A DNA stretch of 64,000 nt from Globisporangium splendens. Taxonomy: Eukaryota > Oomycota > Peronosporomycetes > Pythiales > Pythiaceae. How positions within the stretch are numbered: position 1 is the stretch's first letter; each line of letters begins with the position of its first letter. The notes beneath the pieces are model-generated. The model saw only the letters and a list, made by a program, of their open reading frames with translations. It made no database searches and was not told the DNA's origin. Below, one piece after another: positions 33,127-44,650 of this stretch. The stretch lies in assembly GCA_006386115.1 (NCBI GenBank), contig VFIW01000067.1, positions 1 through 64,000 on the forward strand. The letters are read 5' to 3'. The translations under genes were made by a program, and so were the position numbers.

Positions 33127-35518
33127 CTACACCTCGGCCGTTGACGGCTTTGAACTCGCTGAGGCTGCAGATAAGAGCTTCTTCTTGGTCGCCGCCGCGT
33201 GTTTGTAGAACTTTGCGTCCTTCTCGGCAGCCGCGCGCCACTGTTCTTCGAGGAATTGTTGTTCCTGCTGCAGTTTGAGCAACTCGCGTTTTTCTTTTTC
33301 CATGAACCAATTCTGCAACTTTGTCTGCTTCTCGATCGCTTTCCGCGACAGCGCGAGCTCTTTCTCGACGTCCACGACTGCTGCAGGTTTTCCATTCTGG
33401 AGGGTTCCGCCGTCGCGTTTCCAGTCGCCTGAGCCGCTCGATGGCTCCGAGAGCGACGCGCCTCGTCCGCGTACTCGATAGAGCAGATCTGGCGCTGCTG
33501 TGGGTGTGCCTTTGACAGTCGAAGCATTCGCTGCTGACAAAGATGAGGTGAACGAGCCTGGCGATCGCATCATCGACGCTTTGTGGATACAAGAACGAAG
33601 ACAAAGTCGTGAGTTAATTGAGTCGAGTAAATCGGGACCAAACGAGAAGGACGTACGTGGCTTGGGTTTCGTGAGACTCGTGGAAAAAGTGCCCTTCTGT
33701 CCCCCTGTTGCTCCTCCAGCGGAACCAGCTGTGCTGATCGGCGCTTGCTGGAACACCTTGGTGTGGATACTCTTGAGCTCATCCTCTTCGATCTCAAACC
33801 GAAAAAAGCGATCCGATGCGTCTCTCAGTTGTCGCAAGGTGTTCTCCAGTTGCTAAACACAAAGAACACATTCAACAAACTCGGTTGGCTCTTTGGGATG
33901 GCAAATACACACACAAATCTGTATAGTGCGTACCTGCTTGGCGAGCTGCACACTCAGATCCAACAACTCCACGCTCTGTGGACTGTTTGTTGCTTGTCCA
34001 CCACTGCCGCTTTGGCGTCGTAGTTGCTCCAATTCTTGCCGCTGTTTCTCTGTTTGGCGCTTCAACTCGGTGTTTTCGTTCAGCACACGCACCAAACGAC
34101 TTCGCAAATCGTTGTCGTGCTCGTCGGCATTATTGCTGTTGTTATTGGACGACGAGGACGAAGAAGAACGCAGAAGTCGCACGACTTCGCGCAGTTGTTC
34201 GAGATCGTCCTGGAGCTTCTCGACATACACGGGGTCGATCTCGCGCTGCTCGTTCACGCGCACGAGCACCATGACCTGCTTGGCGCGATCGGCAAACTTG
34301 AGCGTCGAGATGGACTCGTCGATGCAGTCCATGGACAGCGAGAGCGTCGCGATGATCTTGGTCTTGGTGTTGCCACCGAGACTGTCCTGCAGCAGTCGTG
34401 TGAGTTTCGAGTCCCGATAGGGCACGTGCTTTGAGCCCGACGTCTTGGTCGACAGCGACGCGATGCAGCGTCCGAGCGTGTGGAGACTCAGGTTGATGTT
34501 CGTCATCTCCGATATGTGGTGGTGCTGCATCATTGAGTCCGAATTCCACTTCTCAGAGCCCGCGAGGTCCACCAGATTGAATTTGGACTTGAGCACCGAG
34601 CCGTCCTGCTTGCGCTGCTCAAGCATCAGTTGGAACACGCTGTGGCTTCGACTACTCACCTGGTTCATGTGTGTCGAGCGTACAGCGCGGTGCTGCTCGC
34701 CGCACTGCAACAACGTCAGGCAGTCGTTCACGCTGTGCACGGCGTACTCGGAGAGCCCTTCGACGTAGATCCCGTTCTTCCGGTCTTCGCGGATCTCGAG
34801 CGGCGCGTTCATGTTGCTGTCGCGCAGCAAATCGAAGATTTGCTCGTTGTAGATTTGCACGAACGAGCAGTAGACTGTCGCGGTTTGTACGCCGTCTCGT
34901 TTACCTGATGGTCCCACTGCCGCGGCTTCTTTCTGCACGACGGACGCGAAAATGTCCTTGATCGCGCGTGGGATGACCCCGGCCGAGCTTTTCTGCAGTC
35001 CGGGATGGTACCGCGACAGATCGGTCTCGGCGCCAAACATCGTGAACGATTTCCCAGACCCGGTCTGGCCGTAAGCGAACAGCGTCGCGTTGAAACCCTG
35101 GAGGAACGCCTGCGTGCACTCGGCGACCCGTTCGTAGACCTGCTCCTGGCTCACACTCGGGTCGAACACCGCGTCGTAGCTGCATCGAAGCGTGGTCTCG
35201 GCCGTTCGAACTTCAATCGTCTGCACAAAATTGCAACACGATGTAAGAATCACAACGACAACCTCAGTCTCCATTTGAAGCGAAGCGGCAACTGCGATAA
35301 CGTACCTGGGAATCGGTGGCGTGAATGGAACGCGAGCCTGCGGTGCGTTCCTGCGAGGTTTCGCGGTCGATCAACGGACGAATTCGGATAAACACTTGGA
35401 TGTTCTCAGAGACGCCACGGCGAGGAGGAGGAGCTTCAGCATCCGAAGTAGACGCCGAGCTTGTAGTCTCCGAACCACTTTGCATCGCCGCTCCTGCTGC
35501 TTTGGTTGGTTCTGGCAT
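33127..35518 (-). CDS. Kinesin motor protein
   Basis: Four exons: 35306-35518, 33934-35220, 33657-33852, 33127-33578; 715 aa. The motor domain begins with a RIRPL segment in exon 1 and has the P-loop GQTGSGKSFTMFG, switch I SSRSHSVFQ, and switch II LVDLAGSEKW. YRDSKLTRLLQDSLGGNTKT follows. It is an N-terminal motor of about 350 residues, with a coiled coil (about 34240-33970) behind it and an Arg/Lys-rich C-terminal coiled coil (RKAIEKQTKLQNWFMEK). It moves on microtubules. The Lys in SEKW instead of SERV is shared by a few protist kinesins. I do not assign the subfamily. The intron at 33579-33656 (78 nt) is stop-free. The coiled coil contains a short Ser/Asn run. Confidence 0.9.
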
Positions 35519-36079
35519 CACACTGTGGTGGTCACCGCTTCAGAATGAAAACTGTCGAGGCTCGCTTGAAGCAGACGCCTTAGTACCATTGCTGGAGTGT
35601 CGCTGCCTCAGATTTCGTAAACCAGAGACCGTTGCCAGCGAGGATGAAGACGGGGTGTCGACGTCAATGTCGCGCTCGATGAGCTCGCAGAAATGGTGGA
35701 CACCTGGACTCGACCACGATTGACCACAGCGACACGAGGGTCGGAGGGTGGGAGACGTATTTGCTGTGGCTGGATCCGTGATGATCGAGTATCCCAGCTA
35801 TTCGTCGCCTTGCGTGCAATCGGACCAGAAGGAAGGGAAAGGCACCCACACGCACACCGCTGCCGAATAGTATCAGCGAGAACCTCCTTCTCAGTCAAAA
35901 TGCACCAACCGTCAAAGTCTGTTGGCACTGAAACGACAACAGAATTAAACAAACTCCCTCAAAGGACACCGAACATTTAACCCCAAGCGCCAAATTTACC
36001 CTTCACAGCAAGCCAAAACAGTCGGTTTTGATTTCGATAATGGTTGCCACAACCGATCAAGCGCCAGATCGAAGTGGTG
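35519..36079. other. Intergenic spacer
   Basis: About 560 nt between the kinesin start and the 3' end of the CFAP97-like gene, both on the minus strand. A 114-codon minus-strand frame (35608-35952) shows no recognisable domain and I did not call it. No RNA or repeat seen. Confidence 0.45.
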
Positions 36080-37095
36080 TCATTTGAGTGGTCCCAAGTG
36101 CCGAGGTAGATCAAGCGCGCTGATGAGCTTGGTCGTGTTGGTGAGTGTCGGGAAGCACCCGGGTGCCATGTGTGCGCCATGGCGGCTCAATTGGGGGAGT
36201 TTGCTCATGGTGTTGTCTTTATGGTGTGCGTGTGGTGCCGAAAAACCTCTCTTCTTGGTTTGATCGAGGCGACTCAGACTCTTGCTCCCACGCAAGCAGG
36301 GATCTGCGTCGCTCTCTGCCTCGTAGTAGTAGGTGAACGCTGGCTGGTCGAACGTTAAGGCTCGTTCTCGCTCACCGACCCGATCCTGACCAACGAGACG
36401 TGGATTATCTCGAGGTAGACGCACCCTCAGGTTGTCTTGCTGTCGCTGTTGCTCGCCGAGCGCCTGGCAGATCTGCTTCACTTTGCGTCGCCGCCCAACT
36501 TTCGAGATCTGATCGGAGAAGTACCGATGCCTCTCTGCATCCGCTGCAAGCTGCTGCGTGTTGAAGGTGCCCGTGGTGTTGTGCAGTCGCGCTTGCATTT
36601 GCAGGTTCTCGGCATCGATTTTAGCTTGCTGGCGACGACGAAACTGCGCGTTCGATGCGCGCGGCGCATTGAGGATCTCGTCCGAGAGGTGGGACACGTC
36701 AAACTGCTTGGGCACAGCGCGCGTGTAGATTTTCTCGAGACGGTCGAGCAAGATCAGGTTGTGCTGCGCGATCACGCCCTGCCGATTTGACAAGCGAACA
36801 TACAACAGCAAGCAACATTGTCAAGGATGCTAGAGCGAAATCGACATAGACTGAGTTGTGTGTATACCCAGAGCCCCTTCCTACCTTGGTCCTGCTGGAT
36901 TCGCTTCGCGTTGTTAACGAACGGGTTGTCGTCGCTGACGCAGATGTCGTGTCTCTGAATCGCTGGCTGGGCATTTCGGATGCGCGCTTCGTTGCGCAAC
37001 CGGAGCTCTTCGTGGAAAGTCGCTGTGAGCACATTGTCGTCGCCAAACTGGTACTCAGCCTGGTACGCCAGCGCCGACCGCTTCGGACTTTTCAT
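36080..37095 (-). CDS. CFAP97-like (cilia- and flagella-associated) protein
   Basis: Two exons (36868-37095 and 36080-36778) joined by an 89-nt GT-AG intron; 308 aa, ATG 37093-37095. The first exon is charged with an RLRNEARIRNAQPAIQRHD helix. The second begins GVIAQHNLILLDRLEKI, close to the KIAA1430/CFAP97 motif (a helix with an N-x-x-L-L-x-R-L-E-x-I pattern). A long helical, Gln/Arg-rich region and a disordered tail follow. CFAP97 proteins bind axonemal microtubules in animals and algae. A donor 17 nt upstream (GTAGGAAG) would break frame, so I chose GTATAC. The family call rests on this one motif. Confidence 0.55.
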
Positions 37096-37288
37096 GCTGC
37101 TGCAGTATCACTCCAATTGATGACTGTGGGAAGCAGCGACTCCGTTCGTCTGCTTGTCCCCAGACTGCAACTTTCTTATTCTCAGAGAGCTCCACTTGTC
37201 ATAACCACAGGTACACTGATTGGTCGACAGAGTTCCTTCTATTTGCAGCTTGTTTACCTTGTTGGATAGGGTCAAGTGCATGGGCTAC

Positions 37289-38703
37289 TTACATATCTTG
37301 AGAGCGATCGCGCTTTTGTCGCTTGGCGTTTTTCTTCTTTGATGACGAGTTTTCGTCGTCATTTTCATTCGCTTCGAGTAAATGCCGCGTGCTTGCACAC
37401 GCTTCGACGAGGTCCAGTCGCTCTTCGGCCGGGATGAACGCGTACACGCCGCCGCGCATCATGCACGACTTGGTGCGCTTCCACACGGTCAGCGTGTCGA
37501 CGCTCGAGTGCCATGAGGGCAACGGCACTTGCAACACTTTGTGGAACACAGACGCGAGGTGCACTTGGAATTCCTGCGCCGAGGTGCGGCCCCTGAAATT
37601 CGAAACGTAAGTGACAGTGTCAGCAGGACGCACTTGGCTAATGATATGGTCAACGACGACAAGACAAGCTTTATAGCGCACCATGGACCTGGGAGACACA
37701 CGCTCTGGCCAAAGACCTCGCCGACGTGGATCACCGTGTCGCCAGAGTAGTTGTACAGACTCTGGAGCGCCATGGACTCGCTGCTGTCTTCAAAGTCGTC
37801 GGGGTAGCAGAGGAACAGCGTGCGGTCCAAGTGCTTGCGAAGATCCTACACACCAAAACATACAACACACACACACACACATAGATATCAGTATTGACAC
37901 ACATGAAATCACATGCTCTAAGCTCTGCGTCAATCGATAGAAGCTGGCAACTCCAGACTCACCTTTGGCGTTCCTTGGAGCACGTTGGTCCAGTAAATCT
38001 GCTCCACTTCGACTTCTTCGTCGTCTTCCTCTTCGTCCACGTACTCATCGCCATCGCCATCATGTCTTTCTCCCTCTCGTTCTCCTTGTCCATTCACTGC
38101 ACTTCCGTATTCTTCTACGTCTTCGTCGTCACCGTGCTCGTCATTGCCATCCGCATCAGCATTTTCATCATCGCCCTCTTCGCTATGCGCGGACCCATCC
38201 TGATGGTCCTCATTGTCTCCATCGGCGTCTTCTTCTCCTTGCTCTCGCTCCTTGCCATTCTCCTCGTCTTCGCCGGCAACGTGGAGATCGTAGCAGACGA
38301 TGTCGACGCCTCGGAGCTGCAGCAACTTGGACCAATAGCCACTCCCAGCACCCATTTCCACAATCTGCACACACAGACATCCATCAGACTGAACGTCACA
38401 GCCATAGCCACACACATGCACATACAAACGCACCGGCCCGTAGTGCTTGATGATCCGCAGCGCGCGCTCGTCCGGGATCGCCCACGCGTACTTCCACGCG
38501 ACGCTCACATCGAGTGCGTCAAACATCTTGATGCGCGCCTTCTCGTCCACGTCCGGATCGAACACCGCGGTGAGCTCGTGCTGCCGCGTGGCGCAGAACG
38601 CGCGGTAAAAGTCCAGGTACGGGTTGCTCGCAGGCGTGAGCGCCAGCACCTCCGGGTGCTGTCTCTCTGTGTCTTGCTGCTGCTCCATTGCTGCGTCTCC
38701 CAT
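37289..38703 (-). CDS. Methyltransferase-like protein with large acidic insertion
   Basis: Four exons: 38434-38703, 37963-38364, 37700-37845, 37289-37592; 373 aa, ATG 38701-38703. Exon 1 holds AWKYAWAIPDERAL, and the junction with exon 2 creates IVEMGAGSGYW, a motif-I SAM-binding GxGxGxW pattern, followed by GVDIVCYD (acidic end of strand 2). An acidic run of about 80 residues (Asp/Glu/His, with many EED/DDE repeats, about 38250-38010) comes next, unlike any methyltransferase loop I know. The fold then resumes with DLRKHLDRTLFLCYPDD (motif II-III region) and a final basic KKKNAKRQKR segment. SAM-dependent methylation is inferred; the substrate is unknown. The third junction uses GTGTCT, and an alternative donor 2 nt away would break frame. 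Confidence 0.65.
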
Positions 38704-38944
38704 ATTGTCCAGTGAAAGGGCAACTTGCTCTGCGATCCATTTGTCTATTTGAGATTTGTAGGTTGCAGCATGTCGACAAATAGTTTGATCGAATTAGAAG
38801 GTTGCATGCTACCAAATGCTAATGATGGATGTTCCAGATCAACTGCTGGGCATCAGATATAACTGTTTGATGTTTCGAGTTGTGGAATGCTAAGAACCAG
38901 TTTGACTTCTCTCAGTGTGAAGTTCACACACAAAACAAAACAGC

Positions 38945-40336
38945 ATGGCTGAACGCGAACATGGCGATGGCTCATGCACTAACGGCGTCGTCCCTGTGCA
39001 CGTGCTGCTACCAGCGTCCATCCTGCGCCAGTCCCCTTCTTCCCAGGACGGTATCCATGCATCTGTGGAGCGCGAGCACCGCTTCTTTGGCTGCGAACTG
39101 ATCCAGGAGGCTGGCGTGCTGCTGCGACTCCCGCAGGTCGTAATGGTCACGGCGCAGACGATGCTGCAGCGCTTCTACTACCGCAAGTCATTAAGGGACT
39201 TTGACGCGTTCCGCGTCGCGTTTGCGTGTGTGTTTCTCGCGGCCAAAGTAGAAGAGCGTCCGAAGCGCATCAAGGACGTGCTCTCAGTGTTCTACGCGCT
39301 CTACCGACGTCGGCAAGCGGGCAAAACAAGCGCCAAGGCTCAGCTTCTTGACCTCGAGAGCGGCACGTACTGCCTGTGGCGCGACTGGCTGATCGTGGTC
39401 GAGCGACAGATCCTGATCGATCTCGGCTTCAGCGTGTACAACGTCATGGAGCACCCGCACAAGTACATTCTGTACTACATCAAGATCATCGGTGGCAGCC
39501 AGGAGTTGGCGCAAAAAGCCTGGGGGTTCATCAACGACAGCCTCCGCATCGACCTGTGCGTACGCTACAAGGCCGAAGTGATCGCGTGTGCTGCAATCTT
39601 CCTCGCGAGTCGCTTCCTGCAGGTGCATCTCCCAGAGAACCCGCCGTGGTACTCGCTGTTTGACGTCGAGAAGCAGGCGTTGTGTGACGTGAGTATCGAG
39701 ATCATGGGGTTGTACAACCGCGAGCACGTGCAGTGGCTGGATCCGCTCATGGAAGTCAACCCGTTTGCCGACGACAATGGTGCAGACGTTGATGAACATG
39801 GAGACGCAGAAGATGACAGCAATTTGCCAACGAAGGAAGGAACCATTGGAGAACAGCAGAAGACGGTAGATGTGGCTGTAAAGCAATCTCCATCAACCGC
39901 ACAGCAAGAGGTCTCGCCACAAGGGACAGATGAGAGCGCTAGGCTACAAGAACCAGTGTCGAAGGAACCACTTGTTTCCAATCCCCCTCAAGGTCAAGTC
40001 CAAGTGGAAAAGACTCATGGACACGTCGATAATCCAGAAACAGCCTCAGAAGCAAGCCCTTTGAAGCCTCATAAAGAGGTTGTGGATCGTGATCGTGATG
40101 AGCAACCTCCTCGATCAAAGCGACGCAGTCCAAGTCGCGAAGGAGATCGTCGGCGCCAAAGTCGGAGCCGAGAACGCGACCATCGCCGTCGGTCTCGAGA
40201 CCGCAGCAGCAGAGACCGGCACTCCCGAAGAAGACGAAGCCGCAGTCCGAGTCGCAGTCGCTCGGCTGACAGACGCCGAAGACGCCGAAGCAGTCGTAGT
40301 CGAAGTCGCAGTAGCGGACGAAGACGCCACCGTTAA
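38945..40336 (+). CDS. Cyclin L-like protein with RS-rich tail
   Basis: Single exon, 463 aa, ATG 38945. Two cyclin boxes: AQTMLQRFYYRKSLRDF with FLAAKVEERPKRIKDV in the first, and the YKAEVIACAAIFLASR helix in the second. The arrangement matches the cyclin L branch (transcription/splicing type, partner of CDK11). The C-terminus (40080-40330) is a classic SR domain of alternating Arg-Ser and Arg-Arg-Ser dipeptides (SRSPSRSRSADRRRRRR), which targets nuclear speckles and binds splicing factors. Between them lies a Gln/Glu/Val-rich linker. This gene likely acts in pre-mRNA splicing. Confidence 0.9.
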   Translation: MAEREHGDGSCTNGVVPVHVLLPASILRQSPSSQDGIHASVEREHRFFGCELIQEAGVLLRLPQVVMVTAQTMLQRFYYRKSLRDFDAFRVAFACVFLAAKVEERPKRIKDVLSVFYALYRRRQAGKTSAKAQLLDLESGTYCLWRDWLIVVERQILIDLGFSVYNVMEHPHKYILYYIKIIGGSQELAQKAWGFINDSLRIDLCVRYKAEVIACAAIFLASRFLQVHLPENPPWYSLFDVEKQALCDVSIEIMGLYNREHVQWLDPLMEVNPFADDNGADVDEHGDAEDDSNLPTKEGTIGEQQKTVDVAVKQSPSTAQQEVSPQGTDESARLQEPVSKEPLVSNPPQGQVQVEKTHGHVDNPETASEASPLKPHKEVVDRDRDEQPPRSKRRSPSREGDRRRQSRSRERDHRRRSRDRSSRDRHSRRRRSRSPSRSRSADRRRRRRSSRSRSRSSGRRRHR

Positions 40337-40482
40337 GTCGACAAATCGGTTGATAAAGTCACGAATCGTATTAGATTGGGTGAAACACCCAGAATAAAAT
40401 ACCGAGTGCTCTTCACTGACAAACATTCTTCGTGTTATTGAGCTTTGCAATCGAGAAAGAGAAAAAAATAACAGCAACAAGC

Positions 40483-41865
40483 ATGGACGACGAAGACGCG
40501 TACGAAGCCGAGCTCATCGACGAGTTCGACGCGCCGTCTGCTCTCTTACAGACACATGCACGTGTGTCATCTCCAGTGTACCAGCCGCCGCCCCAGCCCG
40601 TGGTCTCAGCACAGTCCGTGAGGTACAGCAGTCCGTATACAAGTGCACATGTCGCTCCTGTCGCTGCTGCGAACCCATCGACGCTGTATCCACACATGAT
40701 GCTGAAGGAGACACGCGATCCTGCTCCTCAGTATGTAGCGTCAAGTGGAGAAGACTTTGGTGGTGATGTTTTCCTGTATCCGCGTTTCGAGGAAGGCAGT
40801 CGAAGTGTCATTGCCGGCAATGGGAAGGTTGGACGGTCGAGTTTGGTATCTGGATTCGCGTCTGGTGTTGCGTTGGCGAGGCAGCACTCGTACCCAGTCA
40901 TTAATGACTCGAATTACATCAAAGACGATCGCAATGCAATTGAGGCTCGTGGGGCACCAGTCTCTGTAGTGAACGCAGGCAGTCGTGATAGTGAGGTGCA
41001 GATACCGCAGCCAAGAAGGACCGACTTCACAGCGAACACAAGCAGCTTGGGTTCATCTGACGGAGTTGGCATAAACACGGCAGAGACCATGCCGCTGATG
41101 AAGCAACAATCAGATCCTGTCGTCAACGCCTCATACTCATCCAAAGTTGCGCACAAGGTTCAGGAAACAGTAGTGTCTGCATTCGACTCGAGTCGTTATG
41201 AATATGGAGTACAAAAGCCGCAGAAACGACAACCCAACCAGCCAGAGGTGCCGACTTCCCATCAGCTTGGAGGTCATGTACCGCTAGCAGTCCCGGTGCA
41301 GCCTGGAGCTAGTGTCTCAAAGTCTGTCGGAGATGAGCGCAATGTGCACAAGCTGTCAGAGGCTGCAGTATCTGAAGTCAACTCCAGTCGGCGTGATGAT
41401 GAGGCAGTAGAGGTGCTGAGAACCAGGCAACGACATCCATACCCGCTAGTGAACCCGACTGACCTTCAAGTTGGAGACCATGCCACACGAACAGATCCAG
41501 CGCAGCCTGAAGTCGAGGTGCTCCCTGTGCTGTCTGATCAGGACTTCAAAGCCAGGCAGCGAGAGATCGTGAAGGAGCTGGCAGGATACCAGCACCAGCT
41601 GAACTACATCGCGCAAGCTCTTGCTGGGGACACTCCACACCAAAGAGACGAACGTAAGCGCCGCGAGCTGGAGCGACAGGAACGAGATCACCAGCGCGCG
41701 GTGGCAATGGAGCACCGCATCCAGCACCAGATTGACCGCGCGCATGAACGAGACGAGCGGCGCGCCAAGATTCTCTCTCGAGCAAATCGCGCGTCGAGAA
41801 GTCCGTCACCAGAGCCGCGCGAGCACCAGCCAAACGAAGCGCAAGAATTTGTAACGCGAGTTTGA
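40483..41865 (+). CDS. Hypothetical protein with C-terminal coiled coil
   Basis: Single exon, 460 aa from ATG 40483. The N-terminal 350 residues are low-complexity and probably disordered: acidic start (MDDEDAYEAELIDEFD), Val/Pro/Gln-rich middle. The last ~100 residues form a strong charged helix with VLPVLSDQDFKARQREIV, ERKRRELERQERDHQR and AHERDERRAKILSRAN, i.e. a long coiled coil or single alpha-helix, ending in a Ser-Pro tail. Codon use looks coding throughout. No family recognised. Confidence 0.65.
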   Translation: MDDEDAYEAELIDEFDAPSALLQTHARVSSPVYQPPPQPVVSAQSVRYSSPYTSAHVAPVAAANPSTLYPHMMLKETRDPAPQYVASSGEDFGGDVFLYPRFEEGSRSVIAGNGKVGRSSLVSGFASGVALARQHSYPVINDSNYIKDDRNAIEARGAPVSVVNAGSRDSEVQIPQPRRTDFTANTSSLGSSDGVGINTAETMPLMKQQSDPVVNASYSSKVAHKVQETVVSAFDSSRYEYGVQKPQKRQPNQPEVPTSHQLGGHVPLAVPVQPGASVSKSVGDERNVHKLSEAAVSEVNSSRRDDEAVEVLRTRQRHPYPLVNPTDLQVGDHATRTDPAQPEVEVLPVLSDQDFKARQREIVKELAGYQHQLNYIAQALAGDTPHQRDERKRRELERQERDHQRAVAMEHRIQHQIDRAHERDERRAKILSRANRASRSPSPEPREHQPNEAQEFVTRV

Positions 41866-41988
41866 TTTTCGTCATTAGAAGATGAGAAGTATACGCAAGC
41901 ACACATGTAACTCATCTTCCTGCACTGTAGCCCTAAAGCCACGACTTTACGCTATTGCTTTTCTCTCTCTCGGACTAGAGCAGATCCG

Positions 41989-44294
41989 TCAGAGCGACAA
42001 TGGCGCGGTCTCACGCACGAGGTACGCGTACGCCTGTGCGTCACTCTCCAAAAGCGGCTTGAGCTTCTCGTGCACCTTGTGGTGGTACGCGTTGAGCCAA
42101 TCGACTTCGCCTTGGTCCAGCAGCGTCTTCTCAATGAGCTTTTGCTGGATTGGCGCCATGGTGATCGTCTCAAACTCACAAAAGTCCTTGCCCAGCGGAC
42201 TCTTGATGTGCGCAGCCTACAGATACAAATGGACAGCATGAGTATGAGCATTGACATCCCTCCCTCAATGAAGAAGTGCCGCGAAGCATTTACCTTTTTC
42301 GCGACCATGAGGCTCTCGATGCGGATCCCAAAGTTCCCGTTCTCGTAGTACCCGGGTTCGTTACTGAGGATCATGCCATCTTGGATGAGCAACCCGTTCG
42401 GGTTCAGTCGGAACGAGAGCAGTACACCTTTCTCGTGCACGTTCAGGAACGCGCCGACGCCGTGGCCAGTGCCGTGGCGGTAGTCGAGACCCGCTTGCCA
42501 GAGTGGCGCTCTCGTGATCGCATCGAGCTTGACGCCTTCGATCTTGTCGGGGAACACGGCGCGCGCGAGCGCAATGTGTGCCTTGAGCACGTACGTGTAG
42601 CACGCCTTTTCGTACACCGTTGGAGTGCCAAAGTGGAGCGTGCGCGTGACGTCCGTCGTGCCGTCCAAGTACTGAGCACCCGAGTCATTCAGGTACATCG
42701 CCTTGGTCGACAGCTTGGGGCACGCGTCGCGCTTCGGTTTGTAGTGGATGATCGCGCCATTGGGACCAATCGAGGAGATCGTGTCAAAACTCAGCGACAC
42801 GAAGCCCTCCATCTGTTCACGGAGCTCTTGCTGCTTGTCAGCCACTTGGACTTCATCATATTGGTCCAGGCGGCCATTCTCCGCTTCGTGCTCCAGCCAG
42901 CTGAAATACTTGGTCAACGCCGCACCATCACGGATATGTGCTTGACGCATGCCTTCGATCTCAACCTCGCTCTTGATCGCCTTTTGCGCCATCACGACCG
43001 ACGTCCCTTCCTTGCGCATATACGCGGGGATCGCCAGGAACACGGCAACGTTGCACTGCACGGGGTCCACGAGAATCTTCTTGTCCTTGTTGGCCGTCGC
43101 GTACGCCGCGATCTCGTCGAGCACATCCGCGTAGGGTTTGCAGACGACGTCGCTCGTGGACGCAAAGTGCTTGGTGACTTCGTCGTGGTTGGCAGCATCG
43201 AGGAACAGCGTCGCCGAGTCCGAGGTCACGATCGCGTACGAGACACTGTACAGAAGTGAGCAACAAGTCACATGTATGTAAAGCAACCATTTTGAACGAG
43301 TCATGCCAAGAGCCACAGCGATGAGATCACTTACACGACGGGATTGAACTCGACATCGTTGCCTCGAATGTTGAACAGCCACGCAATATCGTCGAGCGCC
43401 GTGAGCACGATCGCATCGGCGCCCTTCTCCTTCACAGCGCTACGCACATCCGCGAGCTTGGCAGCGACCGAACGGCCCGTGTACTGCTCCGAGAGGAACT
43501 TCACTTGAGATTTGCCAGTAGCTGGGCGTCCTTTCCAGATCTGGTCGACAAAGTTCTCAGTCTCATGCAATGCGACGAGCTCGACTTGCGTTTCCTGAAG
43601 CGCGTTCGCCAGGTTGCTGCAAGAAAAGACATAGACAATGAGTATTGAGCTGCAGCAGACAGCTTGGGACACACAAAGGATAAACTGATAGCAGTACCGA
43701 GCAGCAGACACCGATGTCAGGAATGGGTCAATCGCAAAGCAGCCTTGACCTCCAAGGTTCTTGGCTGCCCATTGCTGCAGACACAACACATCTCAAATTG
43801 ATGAGCACAGTGCATCCCACCCACAGTGAGCCATAGATCATACCTCAATCGTCGGAACACCAGGTTCCTCAGACTTCATGAGCGTCCACTCGGCGCTCAA
43901 TTCGTTCTCGGCTTGCAGAAAGTAGCGGCCATCGGTCCACAACAGCGCCTTGTCGAGCGTCACAAGCGCTGTTCAAATGCACACGAAACACAACACAAGG
44001 ATAAGTGTCCATCCCATTGCCTTTACCTGCTACGCGTGACAACGCACCGGTGCCGTTGGATCCCGTGAATCCGCTCAGGAACTCGCGGCGCTTGTTGGCG
44101 TCGCTCACGTACTCGCTCTGGTGCGCGTCGGCAGTGTCCACGACGAACGCCTGCAGCGTCTTGCCCGTGAGCACCTCCACAGCGCCGCTGCCAGCGCTGC
44201 CGTTCGCCTCCTTGTTGAGGTTGCTGCGCAGCGACAGCAGCTTCACGTTCGTGCGGCTCAGCAGCGCGCGCAGGTCGCGCAGTTTCTCCGCCAT
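41989..44294 (-). CDS. Xaa-Pro aminopeptidase (aminopeptidase P, M24B)
   Basis: Six exons: 44027-44294, 43844-43968, 43698-43774, 43335-43616, 42294-43245, 41989-42216; 643 aa. The first half is the creatinase-like N-domain, with a WTDGRYFLQAENEL segment and WLFNIRGNDVEFNPVV. The M24 pita-bread domain supplies the metal ligands: LNDSGAQYLDGTTDV (two Asp), HGTGHGVG (His), NEPGYYE (Glu) and the ESL/ETI Glu near the end. The enzyme removes the first residue before Pro in a Mn2+-dependent way. No signal peptide, so the cytosolic XPNPEP1 type is most likely. ATG at 44292-44294. Confidence 0.92.
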
Positions 44295-44650
44295 CTTGCT
44301 TCTTCGTCGACAGATTCTTGGGCAAATACCGAAATGGAGAGCTGCACTTGCAGTTTGACTTGCAGTTTGCGTTTGAAACTAGGACGAGTGATCCCAAGTC
44401 TAGTGTGGTCCAGCATTTTTGGCAGTCAACAACAGCCTGATTTGATGTCAAAGTTCGTGTTGATTGACCAAAATAGTGTGTCAAACCTTAATAAATATCC
44501 CAAACGAGAATGATGGTCCGATGCCGAATCACTTCGTGGACCCCACGTTTCTGCACACCACAAATGAAGACCTCATCAAATGCGCCGATGACCCATGTTG
44601 TTGTTGCGCTTCTGCTCTCTGCTGAGGTCGCCTCTCATGCAGCTGCACGG

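Noticed and set aside
35608..35952. 114-codon minus-strand frame upstream of the kinesin
   Set aside because: No recognisable domain, no conserved ATG context, and it lies in the promoter region between two genes.
37860..37890. CA-rich microsatellite
   Set aside because: Only about 10 units; common in introns and spacers and not informative.
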